DNA of 33,877 nt from Colwellia sp. 75C3 (GCF_002836255.1 NZ_PJAU01000039.1:1-33877); one strand, 5' to 3'. Shown: positions 8,034 through 16,904, counted from the stretch's first letter. The notes: a model not told the origin generated them from the sequence alone. Program-made: numbers and translations.

Positions 8034-9803
8034 ATGAAAAAACTATTTAGCATTTCCCTGATCAGCACCGCTTTATTATTGACTGGTTGTGCTCAAGAAA
8101 AAGACCTCGCAGCAAGTAATGAATCGATTAACGCAAAACAGGAAGTAGTAATAGCCGAGCAAAAACAGCTAGCCGATAGAACCCGCAAACAAATGATGGT
8201 TGACAAAAAAGCAGTTAAACTTACAAGAGAAAAACTGATGTCTGCACAAATGAGCTATGTATCATTGTCAGAAAAAAAATACCGTTCTGTTGGACAAGTC
8301 GGTCAAATGCCGCCCGCACATTTTATCAATGAAGCGAATAATAACGAGAAATATTCACATCAAAAATCTAACGGCACTTTATTAGTCGCTGAACAACCCG
8401 TTTCAACATTCTCCATTGATGTCGACACCGCCGCTTACGCTAATGTTCGACGACTACTCAATCAAGGTAAATTACCTCAACACGATGCGGTTCGAGTCGA
8501 AGAGTTAGTTAATTATTTTTCTTATGACTACCCTACGCCTACAAAACAGCCATTTTCGGTTTATAGCGAAGTCGCCCCTAGTCCTTACAATGCTGATAAG
8601 TATTTATTACACCTTGGCATTAAAGGTAAAGCGGTTCCTAAAACAGAGCGACCCGCAGCCAATTTGGTTTTTTTACTCGATGTTTCGGGTTCAATGAATA
8701 ATGCTAATAAAATGGGCCTGTTAAAAAACGCCTTGAAAATGCTGACTAATCAATTAAATCAGGATGATAGTGTTGCCATTGTGGTCTATGCAGGAGCCGC
8801 AGGTGTGGTATTAAAACCAACTAAAGGAGACAATAAACCGGCAATAATCGACGCGCTTAGTCAACTTTCCGCGGGTGGTTCAACAAATGGAGGAGCGGGC
8901 ATTGAAGCAGCTTACCGGTTAGCCCAGCAATCCTTTATTAAAGGTGGCATTAATCGAATAATGTTAGCTACAGATGGCGACTTTAATGTTGGCACCGTTA
9001 ACAATCAAGCCTTAAAAAACCTGATTGAAAACAAACGAAAGTCAGGTATCGATTTATCAGTATTAGGCTTTGGCTCAGGTAACTATAATGATGAATTAAT
9101 GCAGCAACTTGCCCAAACTGGCAATGGTAATGCTTATTACATTGATAATTTACATGAAGCGAGAAAAGTATTAGTAGAAGAATTGTCATCGACACTATTT
9201 ACGATTGCCAAAGATGTCAAAATTCAAGTTGAATTTAACCCGAGTATCGTCAGCGAATACCGCTTAATTGGTTATGAAACTCGCGCACTTAAACGTGAAG
9301 ATTTTAACAACGATAACGTTGATGCAGGGGAAATTGGCGCGGGACATACCGTAACAGCAATCTATGAAATAAGCCTTGTGAATGGAAAAAATAAAGCCAA
9401 CGACACATTACGTTATCAAGCTCAAAATACAGCCCATCAAACCACAACTAAAAACCAAAATGAGTTTGCATTCTTGCGTTTACGCTATAAAAACCCCACA
9501 GAAAATAGCAGTCAATTAATAGAAGTGCCATTGTTAAAAAGTGATATTATTGAATCGATAACAGCAACGAGTAATAGTTATAAATTTTCAGCAGCAGTCG
9601 CAGGTTTTGCCCAGTTATTACGTGGTGGCGAGAACCTTTCGACAATGAATAAAAAAGATATTATCGACCTAGCTCAACAAGGTAGAGGCGAAGATCGTCA
9701 TGGCTATCGAGGAGAATTCATAAATATGGTTAAACTTGCCCAAGCTTTATCTCCACAACTCAGTGCTAGTAACGGCGCTAATAATGCTGTCGATCATGAG
9801 TAA
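8034..9803 (+). CDS. YfbK-like von Willebrand factor A domain lipoprotein
   Basis: This 589-residue protein has a lipoprotein signal peptide with lipobox LLTG-C19, so it is probably anchored to a membrane facing the periplasm. Residues 25-85 are charged and helical. The segment about 100-205 (STFSIDVDTAAYANVRRLLNQ, FPY-type motifs such as NYFSYDY) matches the N-terminal domain found in YfbK-type proteins. The VWA domain runs about 210-380, with the metal-binding MIDAS motif D216-V-S-G-S220 intact and TDGDFNVG further on. Residues about 395-575 correspond to the YfbK C-terminal domain, with ETRALKREDFNNDNVDAGEIGAGHTVTAIYE split across typical motifs. It is the first gene of an operon with an ECF sigma factor 21 bp downstream and a putative anti-sigma factor. 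The family's function is unknown; a role in envelope sensing or surface interaction is an inference. The ribosome site is weak (GAGACG). Confidence 0.9.
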   Translation: MKKLFSISLISTALLLTGCAQEKDLAASNESINAKQEVVIAEQKQLADRTRKQMMVDKKAVKLTREKLMSAQMSYVSLSEKKYRSVGQVGQMPPAHFINEANNNEKYSHQKSNGTLLVAEQPVSTFSIDVDTAAYANVRRLLNQGKLPQHDAVRVEELVNYFSYDYPTPTKQPFSVYSEVAPSPYNADKYLLHLGIKGKAVPKTERPAANLVFLLDVSGSMNNANKMGLLKNALKMLTNQLNQDDSVAIVVYAGAAGVVLKPTKGDNKPAIIDALSQLSAGGSTNGGAGIEAAYRLAQQSFIKGGINRIMLATDGDFNVGTVNNQALKNLIENKRKSGIDLSVLGFGSGNYNDELMQQLAQTGNGNAYYIDNLHEARKVLVEELSSTLFTIAKDVKIQVEFNPSIVSEYRLIGYETRALKREDFNNDNVDAGEIGAGHTVTAIYEISLVNGKNKANDTLRYQAQNTAHQTTTKNQNEFAFLRLRYKNPTENSSQLIEVPLLKSDIIESITATSNSYKFSAAVAGFAQLLRGGENLSTMNKKDIIDLAQQGRGEDRHGYRGEFINMVKLAQALSPQLSASNGANNAVDHE

Positions 9804-9824
9804 AGTCCTTAGGCACTGCCATTA

Positions 9825-10421
9825 ATGACCCAATCGGAATTAACTATTCAGAAGACCGACAAAAACATTGTCGGTCATGAAGTCACGGATGAGGCGCTGA
9901 TGATCACCTATGCCGAAGGTGATGCTTCAGCATTTGAGCAACTTTATCAGAGGCACAAACGCGTGATTTTTCATTTTTTTATCAAACAGGGATTATCAAC
10001 TGCCATCGCTGAAGAGCTATGTCATGATACTTGGTTGAAGTTAATAAATGCTCGGAAAAATTACCAAGTTAGCGCACAATTTAGAACGTACTTATTTACC
10101 ATTGCCCGCAATACATTAATCGATCATAAAAATAAAAAAAGTAATCAAAAAGAAGAAACTCATGCTGATTTAACAGAAACACCAATCGCCTTAAATAATA
10201 CAGATCTAAGTAACCAACAAAGACAATTGGCACAAGCACTCACAGCCAATATTGCCGCATTGCCTATTGAGCAACGCGAGGTGTTTTTGTTAAAACAAGA
10301 ATCAGGCTTTAGCATCGAACAAATTGCAAAAATTACCGCACAACATAAAGAAAAAGTAAAAAGCAGTTGGCGATATGCATTACAAAGACTGCGCAAGGGG
10401 TTATCTGACTATGTCATCTAA
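9825..10421 (+). CDS. ECF-type RNA polymerase sigma factor
   Basis: This 198-residue cytoplasmic protein has the two conserved sigma regions and lacks regions 1 and 3. Region 2 spans about 28-100, with DASAFEQLYQRH, ELCHDTWLKL and FRTYLFTIARNTLID. The region 4 helix-turn-helix spans about 130-195, with ALPIEQREVFLLKQ, GFSIEQIAKI and SWRYALQRLRKGL. It should direct RNA polymerase to a small regulon, perhaps including its own operon. The gene starts 21 bp after the VWA gene and overlaps the next gene by 11 bp. That coupling is usual for a sigma/anti-sigma pair. The N-terminal 25 residues before region 2 are longer than is common. Confidence 0.93.
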   Translation: MTQSELTIQKTDKNIVGHEVTDEALMITYAEGDASAFEQLYQRHKRVIFHFFIKQGLSTAIAEELCHDTWLKLINARKNYQVSAQFRTYLFTIARNTLIDHKNKKSNQKEETHADLTETPIALNNTDLSNQQRQLAQALTANIAALPIEQREVFLLKQESGFSIEQIAKITAQHKEKVKSSWRYALQRLRKGLSDYVI

Positions 10422-11244
10422 ACTAACGAAGCCAACAAGCCATTTGCAAGAAGATGAGGCGTTTATCAATACCTTATATCAGCAATTTCCACCCGATGAA
10501 GATCAACAGCCGAGTGAATTTTTAGATAAACGTATTATAAAAGCCGCTTATCAAGCCGTTGCAACAGAGTCTGCTAAAACTAACAAGAAAAAAATCACCT
10601 GGTTTCACTCCTTAGCAACAGCCGCGTCTTTAATTTTAGTGATCAGTTTGGTTTTTCAGCAACAAAACCATATTTTACCCTCAGCAGAGACGAGTACCAA
10701 CGTAGTCAGTACCTCACAAAAAGATAAACAAATGAGTACTAAAATGATGGCCGACGAAGCAGTAGCAGCATTCTCAGCCCCCGAGCCAATGATGGAAAAA
10801 CAAGGGGTGATAGTACAACAAAGTGCCTTAGCAAAGTCTCTTACATCAACAGTAATAGCGTTAAAAAATCAACCGCGTAAAATAGAAAATAAAGACTATC
10901 GACAAGCGACTGAAATACAGAGATTAAATCAACAAAAACTTGCCGTATCTAAACGTTCACCGTCAGTAAAGGGGCCGGTTGCACAAAAATTTACCCTTGC
11001 CCAATATCAGCTTTACACAGTGAAAAATGCTCAGCTTAGCGTAGAAAATAAAATAATGTGGTCGCTCATCAATGAGCAAGCCGATAGTTATTACATTACT
11101 ATTTATCTACCCGATAACAATACAACGAATTACCTACTAGCAAAAACGCAATTTAAACTAAACGCTTTACCGGTTAAAAATCACGATAAACGCATACTAA
11201 ATAAGCAGGTGTTTTCAGAAATAATCTTAACAAATAGGCAATAA
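10411..11244 (+). CDS. Putative anti-sigma factor, single-pass membrane protein
   Basis: The gene starts at ATG 10411 inside the sigma gene's last codons, preceded by AAGGGG; a longer open frame from 10375 has no advantage. The 277-residue product has a charged cytoplasmic N-terminus (about 1-60) containing EFLDKRIIKAAYQAV, one transmembrane helix at about 62-84 (LATAASLILVISLVF), and a Q/S/K-rich periplasmic part. No zinc-binding HxxxCxxC motif is seen, so it is not a ZAS-type anti-sigma factor. The arrangement of an amphipathic helix before a single membrane span, together with coupling to an ECF sigma gene, supports the role. Proteins at this position in related operons are usually annotated as hypothetical. 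The C-terminal 80 residues have a beta pattern of unknown function. Confidence 0.65.
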   Translation: MSSKLTKPTSHLQEDEAFINTLYQQFPPDEDQQPSEFLDKRIIKAAYQAVATESAKTNKKKITWFHSLATAASLILVISLVFQQQNHILPSAETSTNVVSTSQKDKQMSTKMMADEAVAAFSAPEPMMEKQGVIVQQSALAKSLTSTVIALKNQPRKIENKDYRQATEIQRLNQQKLAVSKRSPSVKGPVAQKFTLAQYQLYTVKNAQLSVENKIMWSLINEQADSYYITIYLPDNNTTNYLLAKTQFKLNALPVKNHDKRILNKQVFSEIILTNRQ

Positions 11245-11287
11245 TACTTTTTCTGTCATTCCAAACCGCTACTATACTGCCTTTGTT

Positions 11288-11332
11288 CCGGCTCAATATA
11301 ATAAATGCTTATCCGCTTTTGAAATGAGCCGG
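11288..11332. repeat. Inverted repeat CCGGCTCA/TGAGCCGG in the intergenic region
   Basis: CCGGCTCA (11288-11295) and TGAGCCGG (11325-11332) are perfect inverted copies separated by 29 bases, between the anti-sigma gene and the phosphorylase gene. They could form the stem of a leader or terminator structure, but no U tract follows. The pair is GC-rich compared with its surroundings. Confidence 0.4.
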
Positions 11333-11433
11333 GCTATCAAAATTAAATTAACAACAACTTGATCTGAAACTACTTAACCAAACAGCTTTTCTACTACACT
11401 TATATTAATCACCTCACTCGGAACAATGGTGTC

Positions 11434-12963
11434 ATGTTAAAGATCAAGTCTGTTGCCATTGATACGTTTAAAGAAAACGTTGCCTACTTACATCGCGAGT
11501 GCCCTCTTTATCGTACCGAAGGCTTTCAAGCCTTGATGAAAATTGAAATATACCTAAATAAAAATGATACCCCTATTCTTGCCGTACTTAACATTGTTGA
11601 TGATACCAGCATCGTCAACATTGACGAGTTGGGTTTAAGTATTCAGGCATTTAAACAGTTCGATAAAAAACAAGGCGTTAAAGTCAGTATTGCGCCAGCT
11701 AAACCACCAATATCACTGGCCGCAGTCCATAAAAAAATAGCAGGTGAATCCCTTAATGAAGAAGAATTCCAACTGATCTGCCAAGATATCTTAGAAAACC
11801 GTTACTCTAAAATGGAAATTGCCGCTTTTTTAGTTGCCTGTAGTCACAGTGGTTTAGAACGTGAAGAAATATTTTTCCTAACTAAAGCTATGGTTGAATC
11901 AGGAAAACAGCTTAATTGGGGCGAGTCTATTGTGGTAGATAAACATTGTATTGGCGGTATTCCGGGTAATAGAACCACCATGGTTGTTATGCCTATTGTT
12001 GCTGCCCATGGCATGTTAATGCCTAAAACATCAAGTAGAGCAATAACCTCCCCAGCAGGCACAGCTGACACGATGGAAGTACTCGCCAAGGTTGATCTTT
12101 CCATAGAGCAAATGAAAAAAATAGTACAAAAATACCGCGGCATGCTTACTTGGGGAGGCACAGCTAAGTTAGCCCCTGTAGATGATATTTTAATTTCCGT
12201 TGAACGCCCACTCGCTATGGATTCAACAGGTCAATTAGTGGCTTCTATTTTATCGAAGAAAATTGCTGCCGGTTCAACGCACTTACTGATTGATATTCCC
12301 GTGGGTCCTTCGGCCAAAGTACATCAAAATATTGATGCATTAAAACTCAGAAAGTTATTTGAATACATAGGTGACCTCTTTGGCTTACATATTGAAGTAG
12401 TCATCTCTGATGGCTCACAACCTATTGGCAATGGTATTGGTCCTGCGTTAGAAGCAAGAGATGTACTGCAAGTATTAAGTAACCAAAAGCATGCACCAAT
12501 TGACTTACGAGAAAAATCACTGAGATTAGCCGGAAGAATCTTAGAGTTTGATCCTGATATTCGAGGCGGTCAAGGTTACGTGATTGCCCGTGACATTCTT
12601 GAATCTGGTCGAGCCTACGAAAAAATGCAAGACATTATCCAAGCACAAGGTAGACAAGAAACAACACAAACCAAAGCACGTTTTGAGCACAATGTAATTG
12701 CCTCAACAGCAGGTTATATCCATGCAATTGATAACTTGAAAATATCAACTATTGCAAGCTTAGCGGGTGCGCCTATCGACAAACATGCTGGTATTGATTT
12801 ACATAAAAAAGTGGGTGATAAAGCCAATAAAGGCGATATTCTCTTTACAATTTATGCTGACTTTAACAGTAATTTTGGCTTTGCCACTGACTTTGCTAAC
12901 GATAATGAAGCCTACACCTTAAAAACGACTCAACCAATTGAGCATGATAATTACTTTATATAA
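11434..12963 (+). CDS. Thymidine phosphorylase family protein, type 2 (archaeal AMP phosphorylase-like)
   Basis: This 509-residue cytoplasmic enzyme belongs to the nucleoside phosphorylase family II. Domains are an N-terminal beta barrel (about 1-85), a helical glycosyltransferase-3 N domain (about 90-155), the catalytic alpha/beta domain (about 160-420), and a PYNP C-terminal domain (about 430-505). Residues 169-177 (DKHCIGGIP) replace the KHSTGGVGD-type phosphate loop of ordinary thymidine phosphorylase, and [19 protein letters not shown] follows. These features mark the type-2 subfamily, whose archaeal member (AMP phosphorylase) splits nucleoside 5'-monophosphates with phosphate to give the base and ribose 1,5-bisphosphate. 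The bacterial members' true substrate is less certain. A PRPP synthetase-like gene starts 28 bp downstream, an arrangement that suggests a shared pathway. The start ATG 11434 has only a weak upstream purine stretch. Confidence 0.9.
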   Translation: MLKIKSVAIDTFKENVAYLHRECPLYRTEGFQALMKIEIYLNKNDTPILAVLNIVDDTSIVNIDELGLSIQAFKQFDKKQGVKVSIAPAKPPISLAAVHKKIAGESLNEEEFQLICQDILENRYSKMEIAAFLVACSHSGLEREEIFFLTKAMVESGKQLNWGESIVVDKHCIGGIPGNRTTMVVMPIVAAHGMLMPKTSSRAITSPAGTADTMEVLAKVDLSIEQMKKIVQKYRGMLTWGGTAKLAPVDDILISVERPLAMDSTGQLVASILSKKIAAGSTHLLIDIPVGPSAKVHQNIDALKLRKLFEYIGDLFGLHIEVVISDGSQPIGNGIGPALEARDVLQVLSNQKHAPIDLREKSLRLAGRILEFDPDIRGGQGYVIARDILESGRAYEKMQDIIQAQGRQETTQTKARFEHNVIASTAGYIHAIDNLKISTIASLAGAPIDKHAGIDLHKKVGDKANKGDILFTIYADFNSNFGFATDFANDNEAYTLKTTQPIEHDNYFI

Positions 12964-12991
12964 TACCCTTTACTCTTGTTAGGAAAATAAA

Positions 12992-13951
12992 ATGACACTG
13001 ATTCTAGGTTTCGATGATTATTTATCACCCGCTAAACAACTTGCCAAAAGCATGCAAGCTGAATTTGAACTAATTAAGCTGCATCAATTTCCCGACGGTG
13101 AAACAAAAGTAACGCTACCGATTAATTTACCCAAAAAAATCATTATTTGTCGTACCTTAAATCAACCGAATAATAAGTTAATAGATCTCATCGTAACCGC
13201 AAGCGCCGCGCGTAGTCAGGGTGTTGAGCACATAACCTTAGTAGCGCCCTATTTATGTTATATGAGACAAGACATTGCCTTTAATGAAGGTGAAGCTGTT
13301 AGCCAAAGAATAATTGGTAAGTTACTCAGCGACTACTTTGATAGCGTCATCACCGTAGATCCTCACCTACATCGCATCAATAAGCTGATAGAAGCTATAC
13401 CAACTAAGCAAGCTATTGCTTTGCACGCAACCAATGCTATGTCGAATTTTTTGCAACAACACTTTAACGATCCAATAATTATTGGCCCAGATGAAGAGTC
13501 AGCACAATGGGTGAAGGCTATTGCCCAGCCGCAGAATTGGCGCTACAGCATAGCCGAAAAAAAACGTTTTGATGATAAACATGTTGCTGTCAGCTTGGGT
13601 AAGTTATCAAGTGGTGATGACCTGAGGTCTAATGATTTAAGCTCTATCGACTTAAGTACAGGTGACTCAAATACAGATAGGAGCTTATCGATAAATCTGA
13701 ATAATCAAGACGTGGTTATTGTTGACGATATAGCTAGTACAGGAAAAACGCTAGAAAAAACTATTCAACAACTACAACAGCATAAACCTGCGAACATTTC
13801 AGTGTTAGTCACTCACGCCTTTTTTGTCGATGGTTCATTAGATCGTCTAAGAAGCTTAGGTGTAACTAACATTTGGAGTAGCGACAGTGTTATCCACTCA
13901 AGCAATGCTTTTAGCATCATTGAGACTATTGCTGAGCAGTTAAATAATTGA
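12992..13951 (+). CDS. Ribose-phosphate pyrophosphokinase (PRPP synthetase) family protein, divergent paralogue
   Basis: This 319-residue protein has the two-domain PRPP synthetase fold. Visible motifs are FPDGET (33-38), the ATP/ribose region YMRQD (90-94), VDPHLHR (122-128, where the housekeeping enzyme has VDLHA), the catalytic-loop KKR (190-192), and the PRPP loop VVIVDDIASTGKT (241-253). The PRPP loop reads DDIASTG, closer to the archaeal form than to the DDMIDTAG of the usual bacterial Prs. Residues about 204-238 form an S/D/L-rich insertion with repeats like LSSxDLS, placed between the catalytic loop and the PRPP loop. It follows the type-2 phosphorylase in a likely two-gene operon and has a good ribosome site (AGGAAAA). 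It may use ribose 5-phosphate, or, as an inference, ribose 1,5-bisphosphate made by its neighbour. The housekeeping prs gene is presumably elsewhere. Confidence 0.85.
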   Translation: MTLILGFDDYLSPAKQLAKSMQAEFELIKLHQFPDGETKVTLPINLPKKIIICRTLNQPNNKLIDLIVTASAARSQGVEHITLVAPYLCYMRQDIAFNEGEAVSQRIIGKLLSDYFDSVITVDPHLHRINKLIEAIPTKQAIALHATNAMSNFLQQHFNDPIIIGPDEESAQWVKAIAQPQNWRYSIAEKKRFDDKHVAVSLGKLSSGDDLRSNDLSSIDLSTGDSNTDRSLSINLNNQDVVIVDDIASTGKTLEKTIQQLQQHKPANISVLVTHAFFVDGSLDRLRSLGVTNIWSSDSVIHSSNAFSIIETIAEQLNN

Positions 13952-14034
13952 GATTACAGAGTAATGAGAATGGAGTATATCAGCCAAGCTATTCAGCTGT
14001 TTTCTAGTAGGGATAATTCTGAAGGAAATAATAA

Positions 14035-14079
14035 AACCCTCTCGACTAAGGTTATTCATTAACCTTAGTCGAGAGGGTT
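14035..14079. terminator. Strong 20-bp perfect hairpin between convergent genes
   Basis: The arms 14035-14054 and 14060-14079 are perfect inverted copies with a five-base loop (TTCAT). Read on the minus strand the hairpin is followed by TTATTATTT, so it is an intrinsic terminator for the small minus-strand gene. It should also stop or stabilise transcripts from the PRPP synthetase gene on the plus strand, although no U run follows on that side. Confidence 0.85.
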
Positions 14080-14142
14080 GATAATGTTCAAAACAATGAG
14101 GGCTTTAGTTAACACAGTAACGAAGTGTTCATTTTAATAGCG

Positions 14143-14334
14143 CTAGCCACCAACAGGAACTATGCCTTTAACCGTTAATTCACCTAGAGTTTCTGTAACA
14201 TCAACTTTATGGTATTTAAGGGCAAATGACATTGCTTGTAGTTTACATTGATTTTTACCATCAATTAGAATTTTACTTTGTGGGGATAACTTTATTTTAC
14301 GGATCGCTTGCGGGGTATTAAATTCCATTTTCAT
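14143..14334 (-). CDS. Small hypothetical protein (63 residues)
   Basis: The start is ATG 14334, preceded by AAAGGAATT, a good ribosome site; the frame runs open to 14382, but no ribosome site supports that start. The product reads MKMEFNTPQAIRKIKL at its N-terminus and ends KGIVPVGG. It is basic near the N-terminus, has one cysteine (CKLQAMSFALKYH), and no signal peptide or membrane helix. A strong terminator lies about 65 bp after the stop, which supports a real transcript. Function is unknown; no family is recognised. A small regulatory protein or a peptide precursor is possible, but nothing nearby points to a partner. Confidence 0.6.
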   Translation of the reverse strand: MKMEFNTPQAIRKIKLSPQSKILIDGKNQCKLQAMSFALKYHKVDVTETLGELTVKGIVPVGG

Positions 14335-14510
14335 AATTCCTTTAAAGTAGATATGCATTTTTGTACATTTAACGTACAACAATAAGTGTAGGCTAAATCT
14401 TAAATAATGCGAATTAGGTAGGATTTCATCCTTTTATCTTTTACAAGCAAATAAATAATCTGCGTCATTAAAAAGCTAAAGTGACTATATTAATTCAACA
14501 ACTTTAATTA

Positions 14511-14822
14511 ATACCAAATTGATTAAGTTCTTTCCCACTCAGCGAGAATTAAAAGGCTTAGAGGCAAGGCATTGATTGAAGAGAATGGTTATTCAGGAGG
14601 ATGTGCTCCTGCATCCTCTAATAAGCTGCATCCATGCAGCGTCCTTGTCAAAATCAATAACGCTGCATAAAAGCCTTTTAAACTCGCCCTTGGGAGCTCA
14701 TTGCTAAACTGATAACATCACAAAATTAATGAAATATAGAATAACTATGTTTAACAAATTTTGTTTGTTCTAAGCACATCAATGAAGCTCTGAGTAGGGA
14801 AGAAATTTAATCAAATTGGTAT
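14511..14822. mobile_element. MITE-like element with about 32-bp terminal inverted repeats
   Basis: The left end (14511-14542) and right end (14790-14822) are imperfect inverted copies. Both contain TACCAA(A/T)TTGATTAA and then a TTCTT-CCC-ACTCAG core. Inside, TTAAAAGGCTT (14549-14559) and AAGCCTTTTAA also face each other, as do ATTGATT and AATCAAT, so the whole element can fold on itself. Two smaller hairpins lie in the centre: AGGATG/CATCCT and GCTGCAT/ATGCAGC. No ORF is present. From memory, repeats with this end sequence are common in Colwellia, Pseudoalteromonas and relatives. It lies upstream of the antiporter gene and may affect its transcription. Confidence 0.65.
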
Positions 14823-14969
14823 AACACATCTCCAGTATTTTGAAACAAGAATATTGAGTTGTAACGAGTATAGTGCTGAGAATAAAGCTATTATTCATCA
14901 TAGAGTTAATAAGAAAATGTGCATGACTCAGTATTCCCATTAATTAGTAAGCACAATCAGGAGTAAACA

Positions 14970-16805
14970 ATGCTAGAAATGGCTGTGATATATCTTGCTG
15001 CGGCAATCATTGCTGTACCCATAGCAAAGCGCGTCGGCTTAGGGTCCGTGCTTGGTTATTTATTAGCTGGGATTTTAATTGGGCCTTTTTTATTAGGTTT
15101 AGTTGGCGATCAAACTGATGTGATGCACTTTGCCGAGTTCGGCGTTGTGATGATGTTATTTTTAGTCGGTCTTGAATTACAGCCCTCTCGTTTGTGGAAA
15201 CTAAGACATTCCATTATCGGCCTAGGTGGCTTGCAAGTGGTGGTAACGACAATAATCATTTCTGCTGCCTGTTACCTTGTTTTTTCGTTAGCATGGCAAA
15301 CCTCCCTTGCCATCGGTTTAATGTTGGCACTCTCTTCTACCGCCATTGTTTTACAAACGTTAAATGAAAAAGGTTGGATAAAACAAGAAGCGGGTCAAAA
15401 CTCATTCTCAGTATTACTCTTTCAAGATATTGCCGTTATCCCTATTTTGGCATTAGTGCCCTTGTTAGCCTTTAGTGACAACATTACTGCCTCTGGCTCT
15501 CATGGCAACTTGATAGAACATTTTCCGGTGTATATTCAAACGGCAATATCAGTTGGTGTTATCGCTGCGATAATTTTGGCAGGTAAATATGTTTCTGCAC
15601 CTTTATTTCGTTATATCGCCGAAACACGCTTACGAGAGTTATTTACTGTTTTTGCATTATTTCTCGTTATTGTTATCGCGGTAATTATGCAAAAGATTGG
15701 TTTATCACCCGCCCTAGGTACTTTTTTAGCGGGTGTGGTGTTAGCCGAAAGTGAATTTAGACATGAATTGGAAGTGGATATTGAACCGTTTAAAGGACTA
15801 CTGCTTGGCTTGTTTTTTATTACGGTCGGCGCGTCAATAGACTTTCCATTACTGTTTGACGAGTTGGGTTTAGTGACGTTATTAGTGGTGTCATTAATTG
15901 TTATCAAAGCTGCGGTATTATTCTGTTTAGCGACATTATTTAAAATGGCAAAGAAGCAGAAATTACTCTTTACCCTTGCGTTAGCCCAAGGCGGTGAATT
16001 TGCTTTTGTGCTGTTATCACTCACTTCTACTTTACAAATACTCACGCCAGAACAAAGTAAAATCACTACCTTGGTAGTTGCTATCTCTATGTTGATGGCA
16101 CCTGTTTTATTAATCATCTATGAAAAAATACTCGACAAAGAACAAGAGCACGATAGAGAATTTGATAAACCGGAAGATATTGAAGCAACCAAAAGCGTTA
16201 TCATTGCCGGTTATGGTCGTTTTGGTCAAATAGTAGGCCGACTGCTTAGCTCGCAAGGTTATCATTTATCAATTTTAGACCACAGCCCCAGTCAAATTGA
16301 AATGTTAAAGAGATTTGGTAATAAAGTATTTTACGGTGATGCCGCACGGAAAGATTTATTAGAAGCCTCTGGCGCAAAAGAAGCACAGTTGTTAGTAATA
16401 GCTATTGATGATGCGGATAAAATCATTGAAATTGCGCTACTTGCGCAAAAGCATTACCCAAACTTACAAATTGTTGCCCGTGCAATTGATCGCCATCATG
16501 CCTATGAATTATTACGTATCGGTGTAAAAGCAATTAAGCGAGAAACGTTCGAATCTGCTTTAGAGCTAGGCATTTCAGCATTAGAGTTACTTGGCAATAG
16601 CCCCGAAGATTCTAAACGTGCAGGCAAGCTGTTTTCTGATCACGATAAAGAGTCTATGCATGTCTTATCTGAAGTATGGGGGGATGATCATAGTTACGGT
16701 GTTGCCGTGAAACAACGTATGGAACTGCTTCAGCAAGTACTCATCAGTGATAAAGAAGACCAAAGTAAAATGCAGACCTGTCAAAAGTCTAAAGAAGCCA
16801 ATTAA
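14970..16805 (+). CDS. Monovalent cation:proton antiporter, CPA2 family (KefB/KefC-like)
   Basis: This 611-residue inner-membrane protein combines a sodium/proton-exchanger-type membrane domain (about 5-380, roughly 12 helices) with a cytoplasmic TrkA-N (RCK) domain (about 408-525). The transport motif LFQDIAVIP is present with Q152-D153, as in KefC. The nucleotide-binding motif is G414-Y-G-R-F-G419. In KefB and KefC this domain binds glutathione adducts and NAD(H) to gate potassium efflux during electrophile stress. Length matches the family (about 600). No KefF or KefG partner is beside it, so ligand control is uncertain, and sodium or potassium exchange for pH balance is the alternative. 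The start ATG 14970 has a good AGGAG. It stands alone between the MITE-like element and a terminator. Confidence 0.9.
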   Translation: MLEMAVIYLAAAIIAVPIAKRVGLGSVLGYLLAGILIGPFLLGLVGDQTDVMHFAEFGVVMMLFLVGLELQPSRLWKLRHSIIGLGGLQVVVTTIIISAACYLVFSLAWQTSLAIGLMLALSSTAIVLQTLNEKGWIKQEAGQNSFSVLLFQDIAVIPILALVPLLAFSDNITASGSHGNLIEHFPVYIQTAISVGVIAAIILAGKYVSAPLFRYIAETRLRELFTVFALFLVIVIAVIMQKIGLSPALGTFLAGVVLAESEFRHELEVDIEPFKGLLLGLFFITVGASIDFPLLFDELGLVTLLVVSLIVIKAAVLFCLATLFKMAKKQKLLFTLALAQGGEFAFVLLSLTSTLQILTPEQSKITTLVVAISMLMAPVLLIIYEKILDKEQEHDREFDKPEDIEATKSVIIAGYGRFGQIVGRLLSSQGYHLSILDHSPSQIEMLKRFGNKVFYGDAARKDLLEASGAKEAQLLVIAIDDADKIIEIALLAQKHYPNLQIVARAIDRHHAYELLRIGVKAIKRETFESALELGISALELLGNSPEDSKRAGKLFSDHDKESMHVLSEVWGDDHSYGVAVKQRMELLQQVLISDKEDQSKMQTCQKSKEAN

Positions 16806-16875
16806 AATTCAAATATAAACGCGCTAAAATCTAGCTAAAACTTAGATAAAACGTGGATAAAAATAAGAATAAAAA

Positions 16876-16904
16876 AAGCCCCTATCTCAACGATAAGGGC
16901 TTTA
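16876..16904. terminator. Intrinsic terminator between the antiporter (+) and the PEP-CTERM gene (-)
   Basis: AAAGCCCCTATC pairs with GATAAGGGCTTT around TCAAC, with one mismatch. On the minus strand the stem is followed by seven T residues and ATTC, a classic terminator for the nuclease/PEP-CTERM transcript. On the plus strand the antiporter message would end here with less U-rich support. Confidence 0.85.

Noticed and set aside
10375..10410. Twelve extra N-terminal codons for the anti-sigma candidate
   Set aside because: They are the out-of-frame tail of the sigma gene; ATG 10411 with upstream AAGGGG gives the usual short overlap.
11288..11332. GC-rich inverted repeat as a terminator for the sigma operon
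   Set aside because: The spacer is 29 bases and no U tract follows on either strand, so it was kept only as an inverted repeat.
14335..14382. Longer start for the small gene
   Set aside because: No ribosome site precedes the upstream ATG codons, whereas AAAGGA precedes ATG 14334.
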